Shown here: positions 16,379 through 24,651 of the stretch, piece after piece
How the letters are laid out: each line of letters begins with the position of its first letter
Numbering within the stretch: position 1 is the stretch's first letter
NCBI RefSeq assembly: GCF_040779325.2
Contig: NZ_JBFONT020000002.1
Location: 434,001-498,000, forward strand
Source: Aestuariibius violaceus
GTDB taxonomy: Bacteria > Pseudomonadota > Alphaproteobacteria > Rhodobacterales > Rhodobacteraceae
Direction: 5' to 3'
DNA: 64,000 nt
Made by a program: the position numbers and the translations under genes
The notes under the pieces: generated by a model
Databases searched by the model: none
Seen by the model: the letters and a program-made list of their open reading frames with translations, nothing else
Told to the model about the DNA's origin: nothing

Positions 16379-17557
16379 CTAGATGCCCGGGCCTAGATCA
16401 AGCACCTCCAACAGACCATCGGCCGCCAGCGTCGTTTGCATCTCCACCTGCCGGACCCGATCCAGACCCTCCGCCCCCTCGATCGAGACGCTTTCCGCGA
16501 AGAGCCGCGCCATCGGCAGCTTGATGAGCAGATGGCTCAGGACGCTCCACAGCACGTAGAGGAAACAGGCATAGGCAAAGATCGACAGGATGAAGAGGCG
16601 CTGCTCGGCCGCATCCCTGTTGAAGGCCAGCAGTTCGGTGTACGAGAGCGCATCGAGCCGCCCTTCGAAGGCCGATCGTCCGTAGGTATAGAGCAATGCG
16701 AGGATCGCGAAGACGATGATGCTGCCGATCATGAACCGCTTCGTCACCGCGACCGCATCCAGATCGGAGCGGAACGCCATTCCGCCTGCTCTCAGCGCGC
16801 TCGTCATCAGCCGAAACCGCTCGGCCCGGAAATAGGCCCACGCGGCGAGCCAGGCCGGAACGGTCAACCACAGCGCATACAGCGCGTCACGGTTGATCAG
16901 GAGGGCAGCCAGAACAACGGCCAGGTTTGCCGCCACCGCGATCTGGCCGTATCGCCAGGCCGGCTTTAGTAGGCTGGCATCGCCCCCTTGCCGAAACGGC
17001 GCATCACCGTAAGAGATGTTTTCATTCTCGAACTTCTGAAGCTCGAAGGCCGCGCGGGGAAACAGAAATCCAAGCGTCAGGATCGAGGCGCCGAGATACC
17101 GGAGACCGAGCAGCATGAAGCGAAATCCGCCCGGTGCCATCTGGAAGCGAACCCCTCGCCATGCGGTCCGGTTCACGATGTAACGCCAGCCTTGATATCG
17201 TGCGTACAAGACGACCGGCAGCAGACCGATCACCGACAGGATATAGGCCCCATAAGCTGTGTAGAGCAGGGCAATGCTGCCCGACATAAGCAGTACATTT
17301 ACCACAGCCAGGTAAAACGTGAGAAACGAGATCGCGACGAGAAACCCCAAGAATTTCTCGCTCGCTGTGCCGGAATACTCGAAGGGCTGCCCGCCGATAT
17401 TCACCGACGACCAATACCACTGCCTCAGCCGCGTCTTCATCCAAGACCGATAGAGCCCCAACGTTGCCGAGGTGATACAGGCAGTGATCAGAGAAAGCCG
17501 CAGAACCTCACCGCGTGTCCCGACAAATCCGGTTCGAAGCGCTCCGACAGCCCCCAT
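16379..17557 (-). CDS. DUF898 family membrane protein (YjgN-like)
   Basis: A 392-residue integral membrane protein with about nine or ten hydrophobic segments. The opening RLSLITACITSATLGLYRSW and the later FLFPRAAFELQKFENENISY match the repeated DUF898 pattern (a TM helix, then a W/K-rich linker). The function is unknown. The ATG at 17555-17557 with GGGCGGG ahead is preferred; a TTG six codons earlier is in frame. It runs directly into the M48 peptidase gene and the two are almost certainly co-transcribed. Confidence 0.85.
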   Translation of the reverse strand: MGAVGALRTGFVGTRGEVLRLSLITACITSATLGLYRSWMKTRLRQWYWSSVNIGGQPFEYSGTASEKFLGFLVAISFLTFYLAVVNVLLMSGSIALLYTAYGAYILSVIGLLPVVLYARYQGWRYIVNRTAWRGVRFQMAPGGFRFMLLGLRYLGASILTLGFLFPRAAFELQKFENENISYGDAPFRQGGDASLLKPAWRYGQIAVAANLAVVLAALLINRDALYALWLTVPAWLAAWAYFRAERFRLMTSALRAGGMAFRSDLDAVAVTKRFMIGSIIVFAILALLYTYGRSAFEGRLDALSYTELLAFNRDAAEQRLFILSIFAYACFLYVLWSVLSHLLIKLPMARLFAESVSIEGAEGLDRVRQVEMQTTLAADGLLEVLDLGPGI

Positions 17558-17646
17558 CGACCCGCCCCCCAACAAAACAGCAGCGTCTTCTCTTTGTTAA
17601 GCAGATCCGTGCCTTGGACCAAGGTCTTTCGGCTAGCCCTTGCCCG

Positions 17647-18072
17647 TCAGGCCGCTTCGGCCGCCGCGATTCCGCGCAAGCGCTCCACCATCGCGCGGAG
17701 CCCGTTCGACCGCTGGGCCGAAAGATGATCGTTCAGGCCCAGCCTGGTCAACTCGGCCCTTGCATCGACGGACAATGCCTCCTCCAACGTCAGCCCGGCA
17801 TAGAGCGCGTGCAAGATCGCGATCAGTCCACGCACGATCATCGCATCACTTTCGCCTTCGAAGTCGAGCACGGCGGAGGCCCCCTGCCCGTCAATCCGCG
17901 GTACGATCCACACTTGACTCGCGCAGCCCTCGACCTTGGTCGCCGGCACCTTCAGCGCATCGTCGAGCGGCGGCAGCGCTTTGCCCAGTTCGATGACGTG
18001 TCGATAGCGATCTTCCCAGTCATCGAGGAATTCGAACGTCTCGGCGATCTCTTCGAAGGCTTCTGTGGCCAT
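17647..18072 (-). CDS. sufE: SufE family sulfur acceptor protein
   Basis: A 141-residue SufE. It accepts persulfide sulfur from the cysteine desulfurase SufS and raises its activity during Fe-S cluster assembly. The acceptor is Cys50 in KVEGCASQVW. Other conserved blocks are FLDDWEDRYRHVIELG at residues 15-30 and SDAMIVRGL near 95. The gene is single here; no suf operon is nearby, which is common in this group. Confidence 0.95.
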   Translation of the reverse strand: MATEAFEEIAETFEFLDDWEDRYRHVIELGKALPPLDDALKVPATKVEGCASQVWIVPRIDGQGASAVLDFEGESDAMIVRGLIAILHALYAGLTLEEALSVDARAELTRLGLNDHLSAQRSNGLRAMVERLRGIAAAEAA

Positions 18073-18190
18073 ATCTCACTCCTTTCATCTCGATTTAGGC
18101 GGCGACGGCGCAGAGGTCCATGGCTGTGGCTGCGGCTTTTCAAGCCGCGCGCAATGGGATAGCCCGAGCGACAGATGATGGGAGGATCCC

Positions 18191-18667
18191 TTGATACGCA
18201 CGTTCTGCCTTTTGCTGTCTGTGGCCCTGGTATTGTCAGGCTGTCAGAGGATCCAGGAATCTCGCTTCAATCCGTTCAACATCTTGAGTGGGCCCCGTGT
18301 TGAACCGGTCGAGGGGCGAAATGCGCTGCTGCCGGACAGTGCCTTGCGGCCGGGTCCGCTCGACCAGCGGGGGCGGATAGATCAGATTGCCGGCGTTGCG
18401 ACCGATCAGATCCCAGGCGGAATTATTTTGCGCGCGACAGGCATCGCCGAGGTGCAGGGTGCGTACGACGCGGAACTGGTGGAGCTTGGCCGAAGCGGTG
18501 GCACGTTAGTCTACGTGTTCTTGACCGAGTTGCCGCTGGGCACCGGAACCGGCACTCAGTTCTCAAGGCAGGTGATAGCGGCGGTCGCTCTCTCTGATCA
18601 GGAACTGGCCGGGATCACAACAATCCGAGTCGAGGGCGCGCGGAACGCAGTGACGGTCCGGCGGTAG
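18191..18667 (+). CDS. Putative lipoprotein, unknown function
   Basis: A 158-residue protein with a lipoprotein signal: FCLLLSVALVLSGC, lipidated Cys at residue 18. The mature part is Gly-, Val- and Arg-rich with a beta-strand pattern and no recognised domain. The start is a TTG with a strong GGAGG six bases before it (18181-18185), and there is no good ATG that keeps the signal peptide. It stands alone, divergent from sufE and convergent with rnd. Confidence 0.75.
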   Translation: MIRTFCLLLSVALVLSGCQRIQESRFNPFNILSGPRVEPVEGRNALLPDSALRPGPLDQRGRIDQIAGVATDQIPGGIILRATGIAEVQGAYDAELVELGRSGGTLVYVFLTELPLGTGTGTQFSRQVIAAVALSDQELAGITTIRVEGARNAVTVRR

Positions 18668-18705
18668 CGTCTAAGGCGGGTAAGTCGCTGCGCCCGAGAC
18701 GCCGA

Positions 18706-19860
18706 TCAGAGCGCCACGACCTTCACCGTTTGCCCCTTCGCGGTGAGCGCTACCTCTCCTGCGCAGAGGCGCAGAGCATCGTTGCCAAAGACCTCTTTCC
18801 GCCAGCCGGTGAGCGCAGGAACGTCCCGTATCCCGGCCGAGATCGCATCGAGGTCGTCGGCGGTCGCGATCAGCTTCGACGCCACGCCTTCGCCTTCCGA
18901 CTTCGCTTTGAGCAATACGCGCAGCAGATCGGCCAAGGCTGGATTGACCTGCATTCTATCCCGCGACCGGTTCGGCTGTGGCAGCTGGTCTTGCGGCAGG
19001 GCAAGCGCCGTCTCGATGGCCTTGAGAATGCCGTCGGCGATATCGCCTTTTCGGGCTTCGCGCAGAAGAAGTCGGGATCGGCCGAGATCCTGCAGACTTT
19101 TCGGTTTGGTCGAGGCAAGCTCGTTCACCGCATCGTCTTTGAAGATGCGGGTTCGGGGGATGTCCCGCTCCTGCGCGTAGCTTTCCCGAAAGCGGGCGAG
19201 TTCGCGAACGATCGCAAGATAGCGTGGGGAGTTTGTGCGGGTCTTGACCCGCTTCCAGGAATCCGCTGGATCGTTCACGTAAGTGGCGGGATCGGTCAGC
19301 ACGGCCATCTCCTCGGCCACCCAGCGTTCTCGGCCGTTCCTGGCGAGCTGATCGCGGAGCTTTTCGTAGATCACCCGCAGGTGGGTCACGTCGCCGATCG
19401 CGTACTTCTTCTGGGCATCCGACAGGGGCCGGCGTGACCAATCCGTGTAGCGGGACGATTTGTCGAGCGACTGTCCTGCTAACTTTCGTACAAGGGTTTC
19501 ATATCCTACCTGCTCGCCGAAGCCGCAGACCATCGCGGCAACCTGCGTGTCGAAGAGAGGCGCTGGGATAATGCCCCGGTCGTTATGAAAAATCTCGAGA
19601 TCCTGGCGGGCGGCGTGGAAGACCTTGGTCACACTCGGATTGGCAAAGAGCTCATAAAGCGGATCGAGAGAGAGGCCGTTGGAGAGCGGGTCGACAAGGA
19701 CAGCCGCGTCCGAGCCGCCGTCATGGGCAAGCTGAACGAGGCAAAGCTTGGAGTAATAGGTGCGCTCGCGCAGGAACTCGGTATCGACAGTGACATAGGA
19801 TTGCGTGGCGGCCTCGGTACAGAAGGCGGCCAGCGCATCGGTGGTGGTAATCGTCTGCAT
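18706..19860 (-). CDS. rnd: Ribonuclease D
   Basis: A 384-residue 3'-5' exoribonuclease that matures tRNA and other stable RNAs. The DEDD exonuclease motifs are visible: VDTEFLRE near residue 23 (Exo I), HAARQDLEIF near 79 (Exo II), and the YAIGDVTHL block near 154 (Exo III). An HRDC domain follows at about residues 205-290. It lies 9 bases after purN on the same strand and is probably the last gene of a purM-purN-rnd operon. Confidence 0.95.
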   Translation of the reverse strand: MQTITTTDALAAFCTEAATQSYVTVDTEFLRERTYYSKLCLVQLAHDGGSDAAVLVDPLSNGLSLDPLYELFANPSVTKVFHAARQDLEIFHNDRGIIPAPLFDTQVAAMVCGFGEQVGYETLVRKLAGQSLDKSSRYTDWSRRPLSDAQKKYAIGDVTHLRVIYEKLRDQLARNGRERWVAEEMAVLTDPATYVNDPADSWKRVKTRTNSPRYLAIVRELARFRESYAQERDIPRTRIFKDDAVNELASTKPKSLQDLGRSRLLLREARKGDIADGILKAIETALALPQDQLPQPNRSRDRMQVNPALADLLRVLLKAKSEGEGVASKLIATADDLDAISAGIRDVPALTGWRKEVFGNDALRLCAGEVALTAKGQTVKVVAL

Positions 19861-19869
19861 TGCGCTCCC

Positions 19870-20478
19870 TTAGCGCGGCTTTGCCTCCGGGGAAAGGTCG
19901 AGGCGCGTCCGGTCCCCCGCTGCGACGCGACGGAGGACGCGCGCATAAAGGTCGTGTTCGAGCGGGAGGAGGCGTTTGGCGAGAGTTTCAGGCGTGTCGC
20001 TTCCGAGGATCGGCAGACGGATCTGACCGAGGATCGGCCCATCGTCGAGGACCGGCGTCACCTCGTGAACGGTCGCGCCGTGTTCGGTATCGCCTGCTTC
20101 GAGAGCGCGGGCATGGGTGTGAAGGCCCGGGTATTTCGGCAAGAGCGAGGGGTGGATGTTGAGGATCTGGCCGGGCCACCGCTTCACGAAAGTGGGCGTG
20201 AGGATGCGCATGAAGCCGGCGAGGCAGATCAGATCCGGCCGGGCCTTGGTGAGAATATCCTGCAGCGCGGTTTCGAAGGCGGCGCGGCTGTCAAAGGCGC
20301 GGTGATCGACCGTCGCGGTCGGCACGCCAAGGCGCGCGGCTCGGTCGAGGCCCCCTGCCCCAGGCACGTTCGAGACGACGAGGACGGGTCGCGCCGGATG
20401 GTCACCTGTCATGGATCGGACAAGCGCCTCCATATTCGAGCCGGAGCCCGAGATCAGAATCGCGACGCGGAGGGTCAC
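19870..20478 (-). CDS. purN: Phosphoribosylglycinamide formyltransferase
   Basis: A 202-residue GAR transformylase using 10-formyl-THF, the third step of IMP synthesis. The N-terminal ILISGSGSNMEAL loop binds the phosphoribosyl group. The catalytic core is present as GFMRILTPTFV then LNIHPSLLPKYPGLHTHARAL (catalytic Asn-His), with HEVTPVLDDGPI downstream. Its start overlaps the purM stop (ATGA). Confidence 0.97.
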   Translation of the reverse strand: MTLRVAILISGSGSNMEALVRSMTGDHPARPVLVVSNVPGAGGLDRAARLGVPTATVDHRAFDSRAAFETALQDILTKARPDLICLAGFMRILTPTFVKRWPGQILNIHPSLLPKYPGLHTHARALEAGDTEHGATVHEVTPVLDDGPILGQIRLPILGSDTPETLAKRLLPLEHDLYARVLRRVAAGDRTRLDLSPEAKPR

Positions 20479-21518
20479 GCGAGGTCGTTAAGGACCCGCA
20501 GGCCGGGTGTGTCGGTCACTGTGCCGATACGGTGAACGGTTTCCCCCTCCTTCGAGAGCTGGGTTTCCAACGCGTCTGCGTCGCCAGGCGAGACCGCAAG
20601 GACGAGCCCGATCCCGGCGTTGAAGGTGCGCAGGAGCTCATCATGCTCCAAAGCGCCTTCGCGGCGGAGCCAGTCGAAGACTGGTGGAAGGTTCCACGCG
20701 GACAAATCGATCTTCGCGCCGCAACCCTTCGGCAAGAGGCGCGGCAAGTTCTCAGGCAGGCCACCGCCGGTGATATGGGCGATCCCATGGATGCCGCCTG
20801 CGCGGATCGCAGCCAGCGCCGGTTTGACGTAAAGCCGCGTCGGAGCGAGAAGCGCCGCGCCGAGCGTATCGTTGGCAAAGGGCGCGGGCGCATCCCAGGC
20901 AAGGCCTGTCCGCTCCACGATCCGGCGGATCAGGGAGTAGCCGTTAGAGTGGGGCCCGTCCGAAGCGAGGCCAAGAAGGATATCGCCCGGCGCAACATCA
21001 CGGGGCAGCGCAGCGCCGCGATCCATTGCGCCGACGGCGAATCCCGCAAGGTCAAACTCGCCCGGTCCATACAGCCCCGGCATCTCGGCCGTCTCACCGC
21101 CGAGGAGCGCGCAATCGCAAGCGACGCAGGCCCTGGCCACCCCTTCTACAATCCGGGCGGCATGATCAACCGACAGTTTGCCAGTTGCGAAGTAGTCTAG
21201 GAAAAAGAGCGGCTCTGCCCCTTGGCAGATCAGATCGTTGACGCACATCGCGACGAGGTCGGTGCCAAGGTCGTCCACGTGCCCCGTCTCGATCGCGATC
21301 TTGAGCTTGGTGCCCACCCCATCGGTCGCTGCCACGAGGATTGGGTCGTCATAGCCTGCTGCCTTGAGGTCGAAAAGCCCGCCGAACCCGCCAAGCCCAC
21401 CAATTACGCCTGCACGTTTGGTCGCCTTGGCCGCAGGTTTGATCCGGTCGACAAGCGCGTTGCCCGCCTCGATATCGACGCCTGCATCGGCATAGGTGAG
21501 GCTTGTCTTGCCGGTCAT
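20475..21518 (-). CDS. purM: Phosphoribosylformylglycinamidine cyclo-ligase (AIR synthetase)
   Basis: A 347-residue enzyme that closes FGAM to AIR with ATP, the fifth step of IMP synthesis. The N-terminus LTYADAGVDIEAGNALVDRI, the ATDGVGTKLKIA ATP-binding loop and GGGLPENLPRLLP near residue 253 are diagnostic. The start at 21516-21518 matches the family N-terminus (MTGKTSLTYADAG); a longer in-frame start adds an unsupported 14 residues. First gene of purM-purN-rnd. Confidence 0.97.
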   Translation of the reverse strand: MTGKTSLTYADAGVDIEAGNALVDRIKPAAKATKRAGVIGGLGGFGGLFDLKAAGYDDPILVAATDGVGTKLKIAIETGHVDDLGTDLVAMCVNDLICQGAEPLFFLDYFATGKLSVDHAARIVEGVARACVACDCALLGGETAEMPGLYGPGEFDLAGFAVGAMDRGAALPRDVAPGDILLGLASDGPHSNGYSLIRRIVERTGLAWDAPAPFANDTLGAALLAPTRLYVKPALAAIRAGGIHGIAHITGGGLPENLPRLLPKGCGAKIDLSAWNLPPVFDWLRREGALEHDELLRTFNAGIGLVLAVSPGDADALETQLSKEGETVHRIGTVTDTPGLRVLNDLA

Positions 21519-21852
21519 CTCCGCCCTCCGACGATCCCTTGCGGACCGGTAGCGGAACACTGGGCAAAGCGCAACGCGGGCGATCCATGGTAGGGGGTGT
21601 CAGGATGACTTCGGGATCCTTGCCGTCCCCCCGGGATCGGGGGTGGAGCGGGTTTCACTGGACAGATGGGGGAACGATGACGCAAAATGTTCAAGGGCGA
21701 GAGCGGTCTGGAATTCCCGACTTCGCGTTGCGCCCAGATACGGGCAAGTTGGTCCGGTCAGAAATATGAACTTGTTTAGAGAAACGCGCAGGTTTTCTGC
21801 AACTTTAGAGCGTTTCAATGAATTGATGGTATGATGTGTTTGGAGTGCTGCC
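21519..21852. other. Intergenic region between purM and a small secreted protein gene
   Basis: About 330 bases with no supported gene. Frames of 63 and 84 codons exist on opposite strands but show no family resemblance or ribosome-binding site. The stretch should hold the purM promoter (minus strand) and that of the gene at 21853. A G/C-rich inverted stretch lies near 21630-21650, and the last 90 bases are AT-rich. Confidence 0.5.
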
Positions 21853-22122
21853 ATGCGTTCTTTTCTTGCTCTATTCGCCTTTGCTGTTGCATCGGGTGCT
21901 GTCTATGCGGATAGCCCGCAGGCAAGATTCAGCGACTATCCCGATGAGCCGTGGAGCGTTCTTCCCGCCGAGGCCGATCTTGAGGCTTTGATGGCGCCGT
22001 TGACCTATGACGACATCCTCATGATGGCCGATCTGGACGGCAATCCGTCGATAATTACAGACGAGGAAGCGCGGATGATCGCCTTGCTTCAACAGGTGCT
22101 TTTGGCCGGCCCGGTTCAATAA
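21853..22122 (+). CDS. Small secreted hypothetical protein (89 aa)
   Basis: An 89-residue protein with a clear signal peptide (MRSFLALFAFAVASGAVYA) and probable cleavage after residue 19. The mature part is acidic. A single EF-hand-like loop is suggested by DLDGNPSIITDEE at about residues 59-71 (Asp, Asp, Asn, then Glu), but this is tentative. No family was recognised. It lies just upstream of a tRNA gene. Confidence 0.65.
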   Translation: MRSFLALFAFAVASGAVYADSPQARFSDYPDEPWSVLPAEADLEALMAPLTYDDILMMADLDGNPSIITDEEARMIALLQQVLLAGPVQ

Positions 22123-22166
22123 GGTCGCTTGACCGGCCCGCGCCGCCTGATAGGACGGAGCCCGGC

Positions 22167-22243
22167 GGGCCTGTAGCTCAATTGGTTAGAGCAGAGCGCT
22201 CATAACGCTTTGGTTGGGGGTTCAAGTCCCTCCGGGCCTACCA
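22167..22243 (+). tRNA. tRNA with CAT anticodon (Met, or Ile2 if lysidinylated)
   Basis: A 77-base cloverleaf with an encoded CCA end. D arm GCTC...GAGC, anticodon loop CTCATAA, T arm with TTCAAGT. The acceptor stem has G1-U and U6-G wobble pairs and a paired first position, so this is not the initiator tRNA, which has a mismatch there. Elongator Met and Ile2 cannot be separated with certainty by eye. Confidence 0.93.
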
Positions 22244-22651
22244 CCTTTCAAAGAACTCTCCGCAGTCGGCCCAAGGAGCGGGATCCTCGTTCTTCCTGAT
22301 CGAGAGCGAGCAATTTCTTGATCGCTGTTCAATCATCAAGAAGGCTTCGATAGCGATCCCGGTTCTGAGATTTCGAAAGCGTCCCGCCAGTCTTCTCGTC
22401 AGTCTGATGGTCGCATCTTGCGCGACAGATCCTTTTGATACGTTGTTCGCGCCGGTCGTGCTGCCAATCGGGATGATCCGCTGATGCTCGCGCAGTGGAG
22501 CGTTATGCGTCGGTAGGGGGGCCGGGGAGGCGGCGAAATGTCGATTGCGGCAACGTTTTCTCAACCGCCGGAGTTTCGGCCTGATATTTCGGGTTATCCT
22601 GAACTGATCGTGGTGCCTTTTAGATAGGTCCACAGGCAGAGTAGATACCTC
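22244..22651. other. Gene-poor stretch downstream of the CAT tRNA
   Basis: About 410 bases with no supported gene. A 131-codon minus-strand frame (22238-22633) reads mostly Arg/Ile/Thr without any recognised motif and overlaps the tRNA end, so it is not called. No direct repeat of the tRNA 3' end was seen. The region could be degenerate sequence. Confidence 0.45.
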
Positions 22652-22681
22652 AAAAAAGAGAGGCGATCCGAAGATCGCCTC
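22652..22681 (-). terminator. Rho-independent terminator of the DUF892 gene
   Basis: On the minus strand GAGGCGATC and GATCGCCTC pair in a 9-bp stem around a 4-base loop (22660-22681), followed by a run of six T (A at 22652-22657 on the plus strand). It starts about 25 bases after the stop codon at 22706. Confidence 0.85.
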
Positions 22682-22705
22682 AGTTTTGCGCAGTCTTGGT
22701 TGTTA

Positions 22706-23203
22706 TTAGGCTGCCGCAGCTGCATTCACCGTGCGCGTGGCAATCTCGGTCATTGTCCGATCGCCTTCGTAAGCGCTGTCCAGGCACCGCTCGAGAACCG
22801 GAATGTCCTGCGATTGGCCGAGACGTTTGGAGAAGGCGAGCAGTGTGCCGTATCCTGCAATCGCGTAGTGAGCGAGGCGCTGGTACTGGCTGATGATCAT
22901 CGCGTCGCGCGCGTCGTCGTCGGAGAAGTCAGCTTCGATCGCGTGAGCGCGCGCTTCTTTGACAAGACCTTCGGTGCCTTTGCAAAATTCACCATCGGGA
23001 TCGATGCCGTGACGTTCGCAAAGCTCAGCAATGTCTCTCATGCCAGTTTCGATTCCGTCGACACCAGCCTTGAGTGCGGCTGCAAGATCTTTGTCAGAGG
23101 CTGCCTTGGCCATATCGGCTGTGATCGGTGCCGATTGCTTGCACGCGCTGTAAAGGTCTTGAAGCTGGTCGAGATAGACGTCCTTGAGGCTATTCATTGC
23201 CAT
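22706..23203 (-). CDS. DUF892 ferritin-like protein (YciE/YciF family)
   Basis: A 165-residue four-helix protein. The opening MNSLKDVYLDQLQDLYSACKQ, followed by LKAGVDGIETGMRDI and ISQYQRLAHYAIAGYGTL, is the YciE/YciF pattern, in which Glu and His residues form a possible di-iron site. The family is stress-induced in many bacteria. AAGGAGG precedes the ATG. A GGAAC hexamer-like element lies about 55 bases upstream but without a matching -10, so general stress control is only suggested. A strong terminator follows. Confidence 0.88.
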   Translation of the reverse strand: MAMNSLKDVYLDQLQDLYSACKQSAPITADMAKAASDKDLAAALKAGVDGIETGMRDIAELCERHGIDPDGEFCKGTEGLVKEARAHAIEADFSDDDARDAMIISQYQRLAHYAIAGYGTLLAFSKRLGQSQDIPVLERCLDSAYEGDRTMTEIATRTVNAAAAA

Positions 23204-23299
23204 GAGATCCTCCTTATTTTCTTACGTTCACTGCGCCAATGCGGCGGCGTTACGGATCGTTCCGAAAGAAATGTCAGATGCGACAGCTTTGCGCAGGGA

Positions 23300-24613
23300 T
23301 CAGCGTGCGATGACAAGATCGGCGCGCAGGCCGCCTAGATCCTGACTGTCCCCTAGGCGCAGCATTCCCCCGTGGGAGCGGGCGACGTCAGCAGCGATTG
23401 CCAATCCAAGCCCTACCCCGCCGCCCCTGTCCTGGTTGCGAGCCGGATCAAGACGAGAGAACGGGCGAAGGGCCTCTTCCCTGTCCTCTTCGGGGATGCC
23501 GGGCCCGTTATCCTCGACGGTGAAGCGCGCCGCCCGCTCGGTGATCGAGAGGCTTAGGCGCACCGTGCTGCCATGGCGAGCGGCATTCGCGATGAGGTTT
23601 TGGAGCGCGCGGCGGACAGCGAGGCCGTTTATCTTGATCTCCCCCTCACCTTCGACCGAGCCGAGCGTCACTGTACGGCCCGCGCGTTCGGCGTCCTGTG
23701 CAAGTTCTTCCAGCAGCTGGCGGGGATGGATCTTTTCCCTTTCACCCTCTGTCGTGCCGCGAGCAAAGTCGAGGTAGGCGTCGAGCATCTGCTGCATCTC
23801 TGCAACGTCCCGTAGGAGTGGTTTTGCATCGTCCTCATCCACCATCGACAGGCCGAGCTTCAGCCGTGTCAGTGGCGTGCGCAGGTCGTGACTTACGCCC
23901 GAAAGCATCATCGTGCGCTGCTGGATCTGGCGTTCGATCCGGGCGCGCATGTCAAGAAACGCGTTGCCGGCCGCGCGGACCTCCGCGGCGCCGGACGGCG
24001 CGTACTTCGTGACCCGGCCGCGCCCGTAAGCGGAGGCCGCGGCGGCGAGGCGATTGATCGGGCGTAGCTGGTTCCTCAGGAATACGGCCGAGACGAGCGT
24101 CATAAACGCGCCGAGGACGATCATGATGACGAGAAGCTGGTGCGGATTGGAGGCCGAGACCCGCCTGCGGGAGAACTCAACCTCGAGGACGCCGCGCGCC
24201 GTATCGATCCACAGGAAGACGCGGCGATTGCGCGTGACATCGATAGCGATGATGCTGGGCAAGTCCGACCGGAGGGTCGCGATCATGGCCCGTCCGGATA
24301 GATCTCCGAACCGCCTGAGATCACCAGACAGCGGCGGATCGACCGGCAGCGCTATATCGAAATCAAGCGGCGCCGCGACGGATTCACCTGCGGCGAGCGC
24401 CCGGCCCGGTGGGGCGCCTTCGACCATCTCGACCAGATGGGTGAGTTCGCGCACAATGGAACGCGTCATCTGTTCGGTCACGTCTTCATAGTGCCGCTGG
24501 ATGAAGACGATGGAGACGATGAGTTGAAGGCTCACCACCGGGAAAACCAGGATCAGTGCAGCCCGGCCGTAGAGCGAGCGGGGCATATAGCTTTTGAGCC
24601 AGCTGAAAGACAT
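23300..24613 (-). CDS. EnvZ-type sensor histidine kinase without adjacent regulator
   Basis: A 437-residue membrane sensor kinase. Membrane segments lie at about residues 18-38 and 160-180 with a periplasmic loop between. A HAMP linker (LRNQLRPINRLAAAA) follows. The phospho-acceptor is His242 in GVSHDLRTPLTRLK. The ATPase domain shows LQNLIANAARHG, DNGPGIP and GVGLGLAIA. The layout is that of EnvZ/OmpR-class kinases. Its usual response-regulator gene is not on either side: a ferritin-like gene is downstream and a divergent hydrolase upstream. The start at 24611-24613 gives the normal EnvZ N-terminus. Confidence 0.9.
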   Translation of the reverse strand: MSFSWLKSYMPRSLYGRAALILVFPVVSLQLIVSIVFIQRHYEDVTEQMTRSIVRELTHLVEMVEGAPPGRALAAGESVAAPLDFDIALPVDPPLSGDLRRFGDLSGRAMIATLRSDLPSIIAIDVTRNRRVFLWIDTARGVLEVEFSRRRVSASNPHQLLVIMIVLGAFMTLVSAVFLRNQLRPINRLAAAASAYGRGRVTKYAPSGAAEVRAAGNAFLDMRARIERQIQQRTMMLSGVSHDLRTPLTRLKLGLSMVDEDDAKPLLRDVAEMQQMLDAYLDFARGTTEGEREKIHPRQLLEELAQDAERAGRTVTLGSVEGEGEIKINGLAVRRALQNLIANAARHGSTVRLSLSITERAARFTVEDNGPGIPEEDREEALRPFSRLDPARNQDRGGGVGLGLAIAADVARSHGGMLRLGDSQDLGGLRADLVIAR

Positions 24614-24651
24614 GACGCACGCTACCGTGCCAGGCGCAGAGGGAAAAGCGG

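Noticed and set aside
21600..21854. 84-codon minus-strand frame upstream of purM
   Set aside because: No recognised motif and no ribosome-binding site, and its start lies on the first bases of the small secreted protein gene on the opposite strand.
22238..22633. 131-codon minus-strand frame after the CAT tRNA, considered as a gene or transposase remnant
   Set aside because: No motif, no ribosome-binding site, overlap with the tRNA end, and composition like a random frame. I could not find transposase signatures on either strand.
23204..23265. EcfG-type (general stress) promoter upstream of the DUF892 gene
   Set aside because: A GGAAC element is present on the minus strand, but no CGTT stands 16-17 bases downstream. 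The match is half a promoter only.
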